DNA of 64,000 nucleotides from Peromyscus leucopus (GCF_004664715.2 NC_051072.1:36624142-36688141); one strand, 5' to 3'; numbered from the stretch's first letter, positions 44,489-55,664 are shown. Numbers and translations are program-made. The notes: generated by a model not told the origin, from the sequence alone.

Positions 44489-45694
44489 CAAGTGAGAAGC
44501 AAAAGTTGGCCCTTGGAAAGAATGAAGTAGGATATGCTGGACACATAAAGGGATTTGTAGACTCACTGGGGACCAGGTCATTCTCCATAGCAGCCAGGAT
44601 TAAGACAGTAGGTTCTGGTGAAAAAAGGCATTTGTGATGAGCTGTAAAGTCAAGGAGAGGGAAAAGCAGACATGGCAGGTTGAGGGTAAAAGACGCCAAT
44701 GTTCCGTGAGGGTCCTCTCCAGGGGGTGAGCAAGCCCAGACTTCCACCATGCAAGTGAGTGGTTCGTAAATTTCCTGGTGTTAAAATCCAGGGATTGCAA
44801 GATGATGTGGTTGGTCTTGCACCAACTTAACCACCTCTGGTGTTGATTTAGTTGAATTGATTTTTGTACTGATTAAATCATGCTTCAGTAAACTTACTGA
44901 AGCATTAGGCCTCGGCAGATAGCGTACGAGTTTAGTTCAGTGAGGTGGTTCAGCATCATGTAGGAAGGCATTAACCGCACAAAGTCAAGCATAAGTAATG
45001 CAGCCATCCTTTCCTCTGTGTACCTTGCAAAGTATAATGGAGTGGTTATTTGAAGGAACTATGAAAAAGAGTTTTGCACACAAGTGCAAGCAATATGGCT
45101 GTAGGAAGAAGTTCTGGCCTCAACGTTAATTAAGTTAGCATGCAGTAAGAGGGCCAGGGCGTAGCTCAGTTGAGAGCTTGAACTAAGCGGAGGAGGTATG
45201 ATGATTCTGGATGACAGGAAGCTGATGTTATAGATGACTGGACTTCAGCGCCCCCCCCCCCCTCTTTGCACCTGAACCCTGGCCTCCAAGATTCCATCCC
45301 TCCAATTATCCCCTCTTCTTTGTGGCTCCTTCTCCACAGAGTGAAAAGTGCCCAACCTGACCCATGTTAGAGTTCGCCTTCTCCCAACATTCCCTTCTCT
45401 TCCCTGTTTCTTGACTGCTTCTCTGGTGACACTGTATTCCTTGAAAGAGGAAGAACATGCTTACCTGCTCCAGGTCAGTTCTTCTGGGACCTTCTTCTTA
45501 ACACTGTGCTCAGGTTTGGAACCCTAGCATGCTACCCTTTTCTGGAGGGTCACCAGGGACCCCCTGATGCTCCATAGCCTCTGCTTGTCTTGATTTGGGG
45601 ATGAGGCACTGGAATTGTGGACCATCCTTCTGTGGGTATTTTTTTTTTAAGTAATTTAAAATAAATCACCTACATAGATTTTTCTTTTCTTTTT

Positions 45695-45696
<2 letters not shown>
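44489..45696. other. unique stretch with palindrome and ID scrap
   Basis: A near-perfect palindrome lies at 44880-44905. An ID-like head, GGGCGTAGCTCAGTTGAGAG, lies at about 45155-45174 without the rest of the element. C13 lies near 45250. No gene recognised. Confidence 0.4.
44880..44905. repeat. 12-bp inverted repeat with 2-nt spacer
   Basis: ATGCTTCAGTAA and TTACTGAAGCAT are exact reverse complements separated by AC. It could form a short cruciform or bind a dimeric factor. Confidence 0.9.
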
Positions 45697-45725
<29 letters not shown>

Positions 45726-45913
45726 GGTTTTTCGAGACAGGGTTTCTCTGTGTAGCTTTGCGCCTTTCCTGGAGCTCACTTGGTAGCCCAGGCTGGCCTC
45801 GAACTCACAGAGATCCGCCTGGCTCTGCCTCCCGAGTGCTGGGATTAAAGGCGTGCGCCGCCGCCGCCGCCGCCGCCGCCGCGCCGCCGCCGCCGCCGCC
45901 ACCACCGCCCGGC
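45697..45913 (-). mobile_element. B1 SINE with internal GCC-repeat expansion
   Basis: T29, then GGTTTTTCGAGACAGGGTTT through GCCTCCCGAGTGCTGGGATT AAAGGCGTGC, then (GCC)8-GC-(GCC)6 at 45857-45900, then ACCACCGCCCGGC. Normal B1 has a single GCC before ACCACC here. The body is near consensus. It sits against the T-run of a B2, so it probably inserted in that tail. Confidence 0.98.
45857..45900. repeat. (GCC)14 trinucleotide repeat inside B1
   Basis: 44 bp of GCC units with one 2-bp slip (at 45881-45882) inside the 5' end of a B1. On the SINE sense strand this is a CGG-class (GGC) repeat. It arises where B1 carries GGTGGTGGC. Confidence 0.98.
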
Positions 45914-45916
45914 ATT

Positions 45917-46104
45917 CTTTTTTTTTTTTTTTTTTAAATTTATTTATTTATTTTATCCTTAGGAGTGCTCTATCTGCATGTACAACTTTATGCCAGAAGA
46001 GGGCATCAGATCCCAGTATAGATGGTTGTGAGCCACCATGAATTGAACTCAGGACCTCTGGAAGAGAAGCTAGTGCTCTTAACTACTGAGCCATCTCTCC
46101 AGCT
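45917..46104 (-). mobile_element. B2 SINE
   Basis: T-run and AAATTTATTTATTTATTTTA, CCAGAAGAGGGCATCAGATC CC, GATGGTTGTGAGCCACCATG, GGACCTCTGGAAGAG and GCTCTTAACTACTGAGCCAT CTCTCCAGC are a full B2 in reverse. It carries the usual B2 CTCF-like word CCAGAAGAGGGCAT. Confidence 0.97.
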
Positions 46105-46497
46105 CTTTCTCTGGGTATCTTAACTTTACTCCAGAAGCACTCCCTTGAGGGTCTCTGCTGATCCCCTGAGGGTCTCTGCTGATCCCGTAAGTCCTTCTCT
46201 GGCTCTTGAACACCTGTGCAGTGGACGCCAAGGGTCTTTCTTCCCTTAGCTTTCTCTCTCTTTTCTTTGCCTTTACCCTGGGTGTGTGCCTTCTCAGTGG
46301 CACAGCGTCAATCATTACCTTCTTGTAAGGGATTTAGTTCTGTATCTTCATCTCTGATTTTTGTCCCTTACTTGGGGACTTCTCTGTCACTACACCAAGT
46401 TCAGCATGAACAAATTTGCCCCCTGCTGCTCCCATTCTGTTCTGTATTTCTGCGCACTGAGCCCCTCCCAGAAGTGACATCTCTTAGCAGCAAGTAA
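46105..46497. other. unique stretch with short duplication
   Basis: TGAGGGTCTCTGCTGATCCC occurs twice in tandem (about 46145-46187). No gene recognised. Confidence 0.5.
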
Positions 46498-46502
46498 TAT
46501 GG

Positions 46503-46701
46503 CTGTCTTAGTCACTGGTCCATTGCTGTGAAGAGACACCACGACCCAGGCAACTCTTATCAAAGAAAGCATTTCCTTGGGGGCTGGCTTACAGTGTCAG
46601 AGGGTTAGTTCATTGCCATCATGTCAAGGAGCATGTTAGCATGCAGGCAGGCATGGTGCTGGAGAAGTAGCTGAGAGCTCTATCCTGATCTGCAGGAAGA
46701 A

Positions 46702-46772
<71 letters not shown>

Positions 46773-46911
46773 AAGAGAGAGAGAGAGCTTGGCATAGGCT
46801 TCCCAACAAGGCCACACCTCTTCATCCTCCCAAACATTCTATCAACTGGAGACCAAGGATGCAAATATATGAGCCTATGGGGGACATCCTCATCCAAACC
46901 ACCACAACAGT
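46503..46911 (-). mobile_element. MaLR-type LTR with (AG)n expansion
   Basis: CTGTCTTAGTCACTGGTCCA TTGCTGTGAAGAGACACC, GGGGGCTGGCTTACAGTG, GGTGCTGGAGAAGTAGCTGA GAG, then (AG)n at 46703-46788, then AACAAGGCCACACCTC and ATGAGCCTATGGGGGACATC. This is the reverse complement of the family seen at 26729 and 44142. TATGG at 46498-46502 and 46912-46916 may be its target duplication. Confidence 0.75.
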
Positions 46912-46916
46912 TATGG

Positions 46917-48389
46917 GTAGTTGTGACTTTTACACCTGAGTGGAACTAGCTTGCTAAGTAGCCTTTGGAGGGTCCTTTGGCTTCTCTATGTCTAAGTCCC
47001 ATATCTACAAAGTAAAGAAAAATGCTTTAATAGTTTATTTTCAGCATTAATTAGATGATATATAAAATATTCTTAACAGGGCTTCTACTATTTATGAAGT
47101 ACCCAATGAACTTTATATAAAGAGCCTGCTCATTTTTGTTCAGACCAGGTACCGAGTAGTAAGAGTGACAGAATTGGGCCTGGAAACCAGCTGCTGTCAT
47201 ATTCTGCGTGCCTAACTCTTTAAGGCAGTGTATCTAGTAACCACAGAGAGCTACAACAATAACAACAAAAAGCAAGTAAACTTCTTCCTTTTAGAAGTTT
47301 ATTTTTAAATTGTAAGTTGCTAGGGGGGAAGAACCTTGCCTCTAACCTGAGGTCAAGTCAGTTATTTATGCTAATCAGACCAAGGAAACTTGGAAAATGA
47401 AAGGTACCCGTGATCACTGAATTCCATTTGAGGAATATTTTCAGCTTCTCCTTCAGATTCCATTTCCTAGCTTGTTAGCAGACACACTCCATATGGGAAC
47501 AGTGTGCGGACTGCAGTACCACTGATTTCTAGGTGGGTAAACATTGCGCAGGCAGTTCTTCTTACAGAAGGTTCTGGAGAAGAAAAAGACAGACGTAGAG
47601 TGAGGGCATTGTGATATTTTAAAATAGTCAAATGAGAGTCCATGTTTGCTGTCGATGTCTGAAGGAGCCCCATCCCCACCCCCACCCCACGGAGGACAGG
47701 ACACTGTACCCTTTTCCGATTGTCCATATTTACTTATCTAGTTAACTTCATTAAACTCAATGGGAAATGGTTTCAGTCTCACGGCTAATTTGCTCTGACA
47801 TGTCTCGAGAGAGGTATTTTTTTTTTTTTTTTGAATTGTGCCTGCTGCTTTCTATCAAATCATGCCCCAATTAAAGGGGCATCTGTTATTGGAATGTCTT
47901 TCAAAAACAGCCGTGGAGCCTGGACGTCTGGAAGGTTTACAATCGAACCTTCTACTCGGAGCCCACATTTGTGGAGGGATGCTTCCGTTTATTTGCTTTA
48001 TTTTCTAAGTCTTTCCAGGCTTTTCAGAAAGTTGTCATGTGTGATCATATTTCATCAGCTGAGCATCATCGATTAAATCCAGCTCAGAGAGGGCCGGGGA
48101 AGGAGTCTGCCCAGGAGACATGAAGTAAATAGCATGTTTAGGTGATTTGGGGGCTGGTGGGACAGCATGCGAGTTGAATTTTAAAGACGACACTCTCCCT
48201 TGGCCTGCCGTCCATTTCCACTGGTCTCTGTTTTGGAAAGCCTTAAGCTAAGTCGGTCATGTAGCCAGTAGTTAATGTCCTTTAGATACCACCAGGGTAC
48301 GCTGGCCCCTGGCATTGGGAGGTAAACACGGGGGAGACTCCTAGTCCTCTTGGCTGCAACCCCAGTGCTACAGAGAGTATTGAAGGGAG
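46917..48389. other. repeat-poor stretch, candidate conserved element
   Basis: No SINE for 1.5 kb. 47740-48110 is AT-balanced single-copy sequence with a T16 at 47817-47832. No gene recognised. Frames at 47453-47727 and 47831-48076 lack domains. Confidence 0.4.
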
Positions 48390-48500
48390 CTTGGCTCACA
48401 GAGCAACCCATGATCCCAGTGGCTGAGTCAGGAAGATCAAGAGTTCGAGGCCATTCCGGGTATAATGAAGTCATGTTCTTAAAACAACACCCAGACCAAA
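48390..48500 (+). mobile_element. old B1-like fragment
   Basis: CATGATCCCAGTGGCTGAGT CAGGAAGATCAAGAGTTCGA GGCCATTCCGGGTATAATG is a diverged B1 middle segment. Confidence 0.65.
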
Positions 48501-49252
48501 CACGAACAAGTAAACAAATAAAAGGAGGAAACAACCACAAAGAAAAGACAGCTTGACTCAAATTTACGCAGACGTGAATATTTGTCCACAGGCATAAAAA
48601 AAAAAAACCAAATACAAAGGTTATTTCAAAAACAGAGTATGCCAATCTTTCTGCCCCCAGGGTCAAGTTCGTTAGAGACGTACAGACACAGCAGCTATGG
48701 GTCTGAGTTCTGAAGGTGATGACAAACGGATGGTCTTGCTAGCTTCTTCATGCCAGGCTGCGAGGCGGTGCGATCCTCCTCGCTCACAACCTGTCTCCAT
48801 CAGAAGCCAAGCAGGAAAGCCTCTGGGACAGACCCAGACCAACTTTTGAAGGGCCAAGGAATCACTCCGAAGGTGATGGACTCCTGGTTGGGGTTCCCGA
48901 TCGCTAATTAACTGCTTCTAAAGAGAGCGATTTCTAATTAGGACATGTTGACTGACTGCTCTGTTCTAGACTGGAGTGAACTCATCAACAGGCTGAGTTG
49001 TGGTGGTGTTCATGGCCCGGCCCATTAGCATTGCCCTCAGCCTCCCAAGTTAGACGCATTAGGGCCGTGCTTCTCACTGCCAAGTGCCTTGCGCATCAAC
49101 AGTTCGGACAAGTGGGAGTCATCATCTCTCAGATTTCACTTGTCTCCTTATCTCCAAAAACACTGGCCTGGGTTCAGTCCTTATCAGGAACTCCCTGGGG
49201 ATGCTGTCACAGCCTTTCCAAGGCTCCCTGCGACCTCTTCCTTCTATTAGTT
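48501..49252. other. unique stretch with paired TAATTA sites
   Basis: CTAATTA occurs at 48904-48910 and 48934-48940, thirty bases apart. The rest is single-copy; no gene recognised. Confidence 0.35.
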
Positions 49253-49476
49253 TAGTGGTTCTCAGCCTTGCTAATGCTGTGACACTTTAATACAGTCCCT
49301 CATGTCATGGTGACCCCCAACCATAGAATTATTTTCATTGATGCTTCATAACTGTAATTCTGCTACTGTTATGAATTATAATGTAAATATCTGAGTTTTC
49401 TGATGTTCTTAGGTAATCCTATAAAAGGGTCATTCAACCTCCAAAGGGGTCTCAATCCACAGGTTGAGAACCACTG
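49253..49476 (+). mobile_element. URR1 hAT-Charlie DNA transposon
   Basis: Terminal repeats TAGTGGTTCTCAGCCTT and AGGTTGAGAACCACTG flank GGTGACCCCCAACCATAGAA, CTTCATAACTGTAATTCTGC TACTGTTATGAAT and CCTCCAAAGGGGTCTCAATC C. This matches the rodent URR1 element. It is non-autonomous, with no coding capacity. The 8-bp target duplication is no longer clear. Confidence 0.88.
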
Positions 49477-49547
49477 CATAAAACCTTCTAAGGTCACCTC
49501 ATGACCTATTGCACAATATCCATCTGCCTTAGATTTTTTTTTTTAAT

Positions 49548-49612
49548 AGTGTTGAAGACTGAACCCAGTTCACACTATATTTTCCACTGAGTGATACCCC
49601 AGGCTCTCCTTA
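49548..49612 (-). mobile_element. ID-like SINE remnant
   Basis: GACTGAACCCAGTTCACACT and CCACTGAGTGATACCCCAGG are a decayed B box and A box of an ID element in reverse. Confidence 0.5.
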
Positions 49613-51471
49613 ATGGACCCTAAGGGGCTTCACACAGGCGCCCTATACTTCAAGTTCAGACACTTTTTGCAATTTCCCAAATTCCATGACCTGGTTTCTT
49701 CCTCAGGTCACTGGTAAGCCAGTTCTTCTTGGCTTTGGTTACCTGGAATAGACCACTCTTTACGTCAAGACCTTCTTTATACCCACCTCTCTTCAGTTCA
49801 GGTCTTTTTGTTCGGAAATAATTTTCTGTGTATATTCCGGGACAGTAGCTAATTGTGTTGTGTGACTTAGGGCTGTTAGACACCATGCAAATGTACCCAG
49901 TGAAATTGGATTTTCTAAGAAATAATCTTCTTTTTTTTTTTTTTTTTGGTTGTTATTATACGCAGGTTTCATGTGGTACTTGGAACTTATTCAGACTAAA
50001 TAATTACTCACCTAAATTTCAAACGGAGCTGATCATCCCGACTTCGGGTGGCTAAACCTGGCAAGGCTGGCCATGCCGAGACTCCGTTGTTGACACATTG
50101 ATTACATGTCACTGGCAAAGTCTCATAGATGCTCCTTAAAAACATCCAAGTGAGCAACTAGACTTCCTGTTTCCTGGATAGAGGGAAGAGGAGAGAGAAA
50201 GGGATGAATGATGCTGCTTAAATTGTCTTCCTTGGAAAAAGCAAAAAACCGAAGAAAGCCAGACTATGTTAACAGGACACAGGAATTCCATTCCCTACAC
50301 CTGGCAATATTTGGAAGTCAAAAACTGTTTAGGATGGAAAAACAGAGAGCAGAGTGGAGCTGAAGCTATGCATAGCAGGCAGACATAAAGAAAGCCGCGG
50401 CAGGGAACTCAAATGAATTATTATTGTGCACACCCGCCATCGTCCCCTAAAGTCACCCCTGTTAAACTGTCCTGTGACCCTGTAGAACAGGTGGACATTG
50501 CCACAGGCTGGACAATTTCACCTCCCATTTTAGGGCCATATTAGCTCCAACTACTATTGCACCCCCCTTTCCAAGGACTGTCTGTGGGGAACTGCCTGCT
50601 CTTGGAAGACCTACCTGTAACCGCAAGATTTCTGCACAGGATTTGGGCTTCTGTCCCCTTGCTTTCTGGGAAGCTTGCTTTGCCTGTCGGCGACTCTTGA
50701 TTTCTACTTTTGTCTCAGTCTTGTGGCCATAAAACAGCCTCGACTGAAAGTTTGTTTTAAAAGCTTATGACTCTGGGATATAAAAGAGATGTTTAAAGAG
50801 GGGGGAGGGGAGAGAGCATCCGTGGTTCTGTATGGGGTGGGGTGTTGGCTACAGCTCCCCTCCCCCACTTCCTTTAGTGGAGCACATGGTGGGAGACCAT
50901 TCAATAAGCCAACAACCCGGGTAACAGCCCTTAAATTGACATTGTTCGGGGATGAATGGATCCAATTGGCTTTAAACGTTTTGTTCCCCCACCTAATTCC
51001 TATTTTAGGCAGATTGGTTACTATAGAGACTAGAGCTGCCTTCATTCTGGATGGTCAAGAGACGACAAGCTCGCTGACGGCTAGAGCAGAGGTCTAAGGT
51101 CCAAGGTCCTGGTCTCAGCCCAGCCCAGAGTCACTGTGAACCTCTTCACAATGCACCCCGATGCTGCTGTTCTCCGGGTCGCTAGATAGGGGCGAGAATA
51201 TGTATGCAGGAGCCTTTGGGACAGTGATACTCGCTTGTCGTGTTATGGCCGGTGAGTGAGAAGGAAGGGCTAGGGATGAGGGAGAGGGATTTGAACCCAA
51301 AGTAGATAAAAAAACAAAACCAAAAACAAATGAACTTAAGTTCCTAAAGGTCATACAGAAAGGCTGCGATTTACAAATGATTAATTTATAAGTTGTTTGT
51401 TCCTATCCTCCAGAAGAATTTATTTTATTTACAAATGACCCTCTTCATTATATATATGTATTTTTTAAAAG
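49613..51471. other. unique 1.9-kb stretch
   Basis: No SINE or LTR recognised. The part at 50960-51030 combines CCAATTGG, GATTGG and GGTTACTATAGAGAC, a promoter-like mix that may be chance. Frames at 50704-51097 on both strands lack domains. Confidence 0.35.
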
Positions 51472-51700
51472 ATCTTTTAAAAATCAATGTGCATTAATTG
51501 GACAAAGTAACGGTTACATGCATACAATGTATTGTAGCCATATTCATCCTCTGAATTGCTCTTTTCCTCTCCTCCTCCTTTTCTTCTTGTCTCCTAATAG
51601 TCCACCCTCTACTTTCATGCCTTTCCCCCATAAATTCCACAAATGAGAGAAAACATACGATGCATTGAGCTCCAGTTCTACCCGTTTTCCTACCTTTTGT
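51472..51700 (-). mobile_element. L1 3' end (Lx-like)
   Basis: CATACAATGTATTGTAGCCA TATTCATCC, CTCCTCCTTTTCTTCTTGTC and CACAAATGAGAGAAAACATA CGATG follow the reverse complement of the rodent Lx-type 3' UTR. Confidence 0.65.
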
Positions 51701-52597
51701 TCTTCTTTAGGGCTCAATAAAGTTTTATTGAGATTTTTCCAGGCACACAACCCAGATGCTCATGTGAAAGAACGCCTGTTTATCTGTTACCTAGCTTCAA
51801 GAGCCATCACTAGTCTCGCTCTTGTTTTCCTCTTATTTTTATTCTTTTACCTTCCGGCCTGTGCAACAGCCAGTCCTAAATATCAAACCAGCTTCTTCAC
51901 ACACGTCTGTGCCTCTCTAACACATGAAGACCATTAGCACACCAACACGTAAGTGGTTCCTTAATATCATCTAGTACCTAATGTATATTCAATTTTTTCT
52001 CAGGCACATCCTTCTTGATAGTTGGATTGACCAATAGGGATTCGGTAATGGCCCACATTTTGTGTTTGATGGATAGCCCTATACATGATTTAAAATCAAT
52101 AACACCTCCCCTTTCTTTTCCTCTGTCATTTTTAGTTAGGGAAATATCAAAGATTTCAAGAAAACCTGCTCTCAGTGAACACCATTTACCTTCATTTTTT
52201 TTTTCACAGTTGCTCCAAGTGTGAGTGTTGGGGACAGTGTACCATCAGCATGACCACCACCATCACCACCATCAGCATCCTTTTGCGGAGCCATTGAGAG
52301 TTTACAAGGGTGTTGCAGACATTGTAACATCTTACCTTTGACCATTTCAGTGAGCATCTCCTGGGATCAGGGGCATCCAATTACAAAGTCTGGGGTAAAT
52401 ATTACACAGGGAACTGAACACCAAAACAGGAATACGATCCATTATTCAATCTATACTCAAATGCTGCCAACCAATGGTTGTAACCTGTTATAGGTTCGGG
52501 TAGGGTAGGGGAGGAACAAATAAAGAATAAAATACAGTGTCTAATTTTTGCTTTTTTGACTCTTTAACATTCATCCCACCCCACCCCACCCCCAAGT
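51701..52597. other. unique stretch, possible old LINE scrap
   Basis: TTAATATCATCTAGTACCTA at about 51961-51980 resembles an old L1 3' word; too short to name. CAT/CAC slips occur at 52245-52275. Confidence 0.3.
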
Positions 52598-52670
52598 CAG
52601 AGACCAACCCAGGACTTTATGTGTGTTAGGCAACCAAGCACTCTCCCACTGAGCAACACCCTTACCCTTC
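52598..52670 (-). mobile_element. ID SINE
   Basis: ACCAACCCAGGACTTTATGT GTGTTAGGCAACCAAGCACT CTCCCACTGAGCAACACCC is a complete ID body in reverse, next to a (CCCCA)n patch (52566-52591). Confidence 0.75.
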
Positions 52671-52797
52671 TCTTGAATTCTCTCAAACCCAGAATGTTCT
52701 ACGCAGACAGCTGCTTTTAACTTTCATGATGTTGACATTTTTTTCATGGCCATATTAGATTATTTTTATATATTTTTATTACTTAAAACAATTTTTA

Positions 52798-52916
52798 GCT
52801 GGGCGGTGGTGGCCCACGCCTTTAATTCCAGCATTTGGGAGGCAGAGCCAGGCGGATCTCTGAGAGTTCGAGGCCAGCCTGGTCTACAGAGCAAGATCCA
52901 GGACAGGCACCAAAGT
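52798..52916 (+). mobile_element. 3'-truncated B1 SINE
   Basis: AGCTGGGCGGTGGTGGCCCA CGCC to AGATCCAGGACAGGCACCAA AG, then the sequence leaves the B1 consensus. The last 30 bases and the A-tail are missing. Confidence 0.93.
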
Positions 52917-53067
52917 AACAGTGGTGGACTAGTACCCGTCGTGAAACACGCTTTATCATCCCAACGATCGTGGGGGTCATACAGGACCATTCTGTTTAAA
53001 TCCCCGCTTCAGTACAAAGCCAACATTGCTAGCACCATTTCAAGGTTGGCAGGGTTTGTTTGTTGCG
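52917..53067. other. unidentified segment between two B1 pieces
   Basis: 150 bp with several CpGs (CCCGTCGTGAAACACGC; CCAACGATCGTGGG) and no match to B1, B2, L1 or known LTR words. Confidence 0.4.
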
Positions 53068-53170
53068 CCTGAGACCGCTGTTTTGCTCTGTAGCCCAGGC
53101 TAGCCTCAAATTTGAGATCCTCTTTCAGTCTCCCCAGTGCTGGGGTTACAAGTGTTTGCCACGATGACCA
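53068..53170 (-). mobile_element. old B1 SINE fragment
   Basis: GCGCCTGAGACCGCTGTTTT GCTCTGTAGCCCAGGCTAGC CTCAAA and CCCCAGTGCTGGGGTTACAA GTG in reverse orientation, diverged. Confidence 0.8.
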
Positions 53171-55017
53171 TCTTAAAAGGCGAGAGTTCTAAAGCTCAGG
53201 GAGATGAAAGGGCTGCCCACAGCCATCCAAATGCAAGCGATGACCTAGGTTTTCAAGTCGGTTCTCTTCTACTTAGAAGCCAACGCTTTTTGCCTCTAGT
53301 GTCCGCGCGCGGCTTCTTTTGGAGCACTGGACTGGTTTACTTGATGCTCAGTATGGATTTTCTTTTCCCTCTGTGTCTGATCCTTCCACAACCTTGAATC
53401 TCATTCTATCCAAGGAGGCTTCATAGCCAAAGGGCTTCCTTAGGGTGTTGAACACTCACAGAAACGCAATACAGGCACTCGCCTGCTATTAATAAGTCTA
53501 GGTAATAGAATAGCAGGAAAGAAAGGGGAGACGCGGCCATGATGGTTCTTAGTAAGAATGCCATGCCTGTGCTTAGCACCAAATGACTCATTTTGAGAGC
53601 CGAGTCTGCTGGATAGCGTTAGCCACTGTGACACTCCCCCAGAGCATCAGAAGTTGGAAGGAAATGAAATGGGAGGGCATGTAAGAAAAGAAGGATGTTC
53701 CCAAGTACAAGGGCTAGCAGAAAGGTCAGAAGTGCCTCGGTCCCCAGCCTGGTCCAGTGACTCATCGGCCAGCCCAGCTTCGGTTCTTAGCTTACTTGTG
53801 GGAGAAGAAAGCCTGAAGTTGGGCCAGAAGTCTGGCCCGGTCAGAGATTGGACCACTCAGCAGGCTGAAAGGGGACGCTTGGAGCCTGGGAAGTCTGTTT
53901 AGATGGATTTTTAATCACCAGTTAGGGAAGGGATTTCTCGGGCTCTCCTCATTCATCTTGGGCCGGGGTCATTCCCCTTTAATCTCTATAGCTAAAGGAT
54001 TAAACACACCACATGTTGGCATGTCAGAGAATGTTTGACTCCCAAGTTTCCCCCAAGAATTTTATCTATATGTGACTGCTCAGGACACTTAGATAATTTG
54101 AAGTGTATAACAAAAATAGCAGGAGAGAGCGTCCCCACTTTCAATGCCTTTTCCAAAGGCAGTGCAGGGCATACCAGAAAAGAGGGGCTGGACTCCATAC
54201 TGTATTATTTGTTCCTAGATTTTACATTTACAAGCTGTGTGGTGTTGGCCAGATTTCTCAGCCTCTCTGGGCTTCATCCGTAAAAGTCCTGCCAGACTGG
54301 TGACATGGGACCGAATGAACACCTCCATCCTCTCTGCAGATACTGGAGTTGCCATCCTTCCCCACGCCTGCTCACCCTCTTCTTTCCTTCTGTGATGCAC
54401 ATGAGAGCACGTGAGAAAAGGTTCCTTCTGCCTTTTGTTTCTTCCGACAAGGCTGTGAAAATTGAGCATCTCTGGAATCTAGATAATTACCCCACCTTGA
54501 TCATCATGTTTATAGGAAAAAGGCAAGGAATGGAAAATCCTCATCCAATCCGAACACTTGCTGCAGCTCAGAGCACACATGAACACACAGACTGGGGAAG
54601 CCCAGCAATCCTAGTAGAGGCCTAGTGATGTCTCTGCTAGGCAGAACCCAGGGCGCGAGTTAGAAGAACCCAGGGCGCGAGTTAGAAAAATGACGTCTGT
54701 TTCTCTTGGGGGTTCATAACACTGATGCCCCTCTCCAGGATCTGAAGTTTTGATTGCCGGAGGCAACGCCAAAGGAATTCAGTCAGTGGAAGCAGAAACA
54801 AATTAGCAGACAAGCTGACCCAAATGCTCCCCACCGGAGTTCGGTACTTGCCGGAGCTGGATTCAAATCAGACAAGATACCCAAGGAGATAGCGGAAGGT
54901 CCTTGATACCCAGAGTGGAGGAAAATTACTAGGCAATTAAGGAGAGCAAATGCAATGCTGTTATTTTTACTGTAACCTTCGAGTGAATTTTTGTTCTAAA
55001 GTTCTACATTTTCCTAA
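53171..55017. other. unique 1.8-kb stretch
   Basis: Includes a 22-bp tandem duplication at 54643-54687. No SINE, LTR or exon recognised. Frames at 53647-53902 and 54035-54625 lack domains. Confidence 0.4.
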
Positions 55018-55157
55018 AAGCAAACAAACAAACAAACAAACAAACAAACACCCCAGTAATATTTTTATGAGCTGGAATGGCCAATGGGGTGAAATGCATT
55101 GTGAGTCAGAGGTGGGTGTCTGGTGGAGTCAGCTTAGCTAAATAAACAGATTTATTA

Positions 55158-55201
<44 letters not shown>

Positions 55202-55230
55202 TGTGTGTGTTTCTGTGCCTGTGTGTGGGG
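55018..55230. repeat. (AAAC)8 and (GT)n microsatellites
   Basis: AAAC units at 55018-55051 and GT units from 55160 to about 55230 with TC interruptions. Confidence 0.93.
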
Positions 55231-55388
55231 GTGTGCACATGTCTGGAGGTGCCTGTGGAGGCCAGAAGGAGGTGCCGGATGCCCTGGAGCCAGAGTTAAA
55301 GGAGGTTGGGAGGGGCCGGATGGAGATGCTGGGAACAGATCTCTGCAAGAACAGTCATCTCTCCCACCTGCTCAGCTGCCTCTTCAGC
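55225..55388 (-). mobile_element. B3-type SINE, diverged
   Basis: CTGTGGAGGCCAGAAGGAGG TGCCGGATGCCCTGGAGCC, GATGCTGGGAACAGATCTCT GCAAGAACAGTCATCTCTCC are in B3 order, reverse orientation. The GT-rich tract is its tail side. Confidence 0.75.
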
Positions 55389-55664
55389 ATGGAACCTCAC
55401 GCTCTAGGAAGTGAGGCCTATAAAGTGGCCCAGCGGTCCTCTGCCTGCCCCATCCCCTGCGAGTGGCCCGCTGAGCTAGCCTGAAGGGACTTCCAAAGAC
55501 CGGAGCATCAAGATGTTCTCGGAAGAGCAGAGTCCTCCAATTGGAGAGCAGGGTGAGGTCAGAACCGGGCCGTCATCTGAATACATGAGTACCGGTGTGA
55601 AATACATGAGTACCTTAAAGCTTTGAGGTCAGTGAGCATGCTAGAACCTCAAATCCTCTAATTA
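55389..55664. other. unique non-coding stretch
   Basis: AATACATGAGTACC is repeated at about 55579-55613. Nothing else recognised. Confidence 0.3.

Noticed and set aside
45155..45174. tRNA-like A box (GGGCGTAGCTCAGTTGAGAG)
   Set aside because: No B box or cloverleaf follows; it is best read as a scrap of an ID element, not a tRNA gene.
45666..46041. Poly-Arg and poly-Ala frames near 45850
   Set aside because: They come from the GCC repeat inside a B1 SINE.
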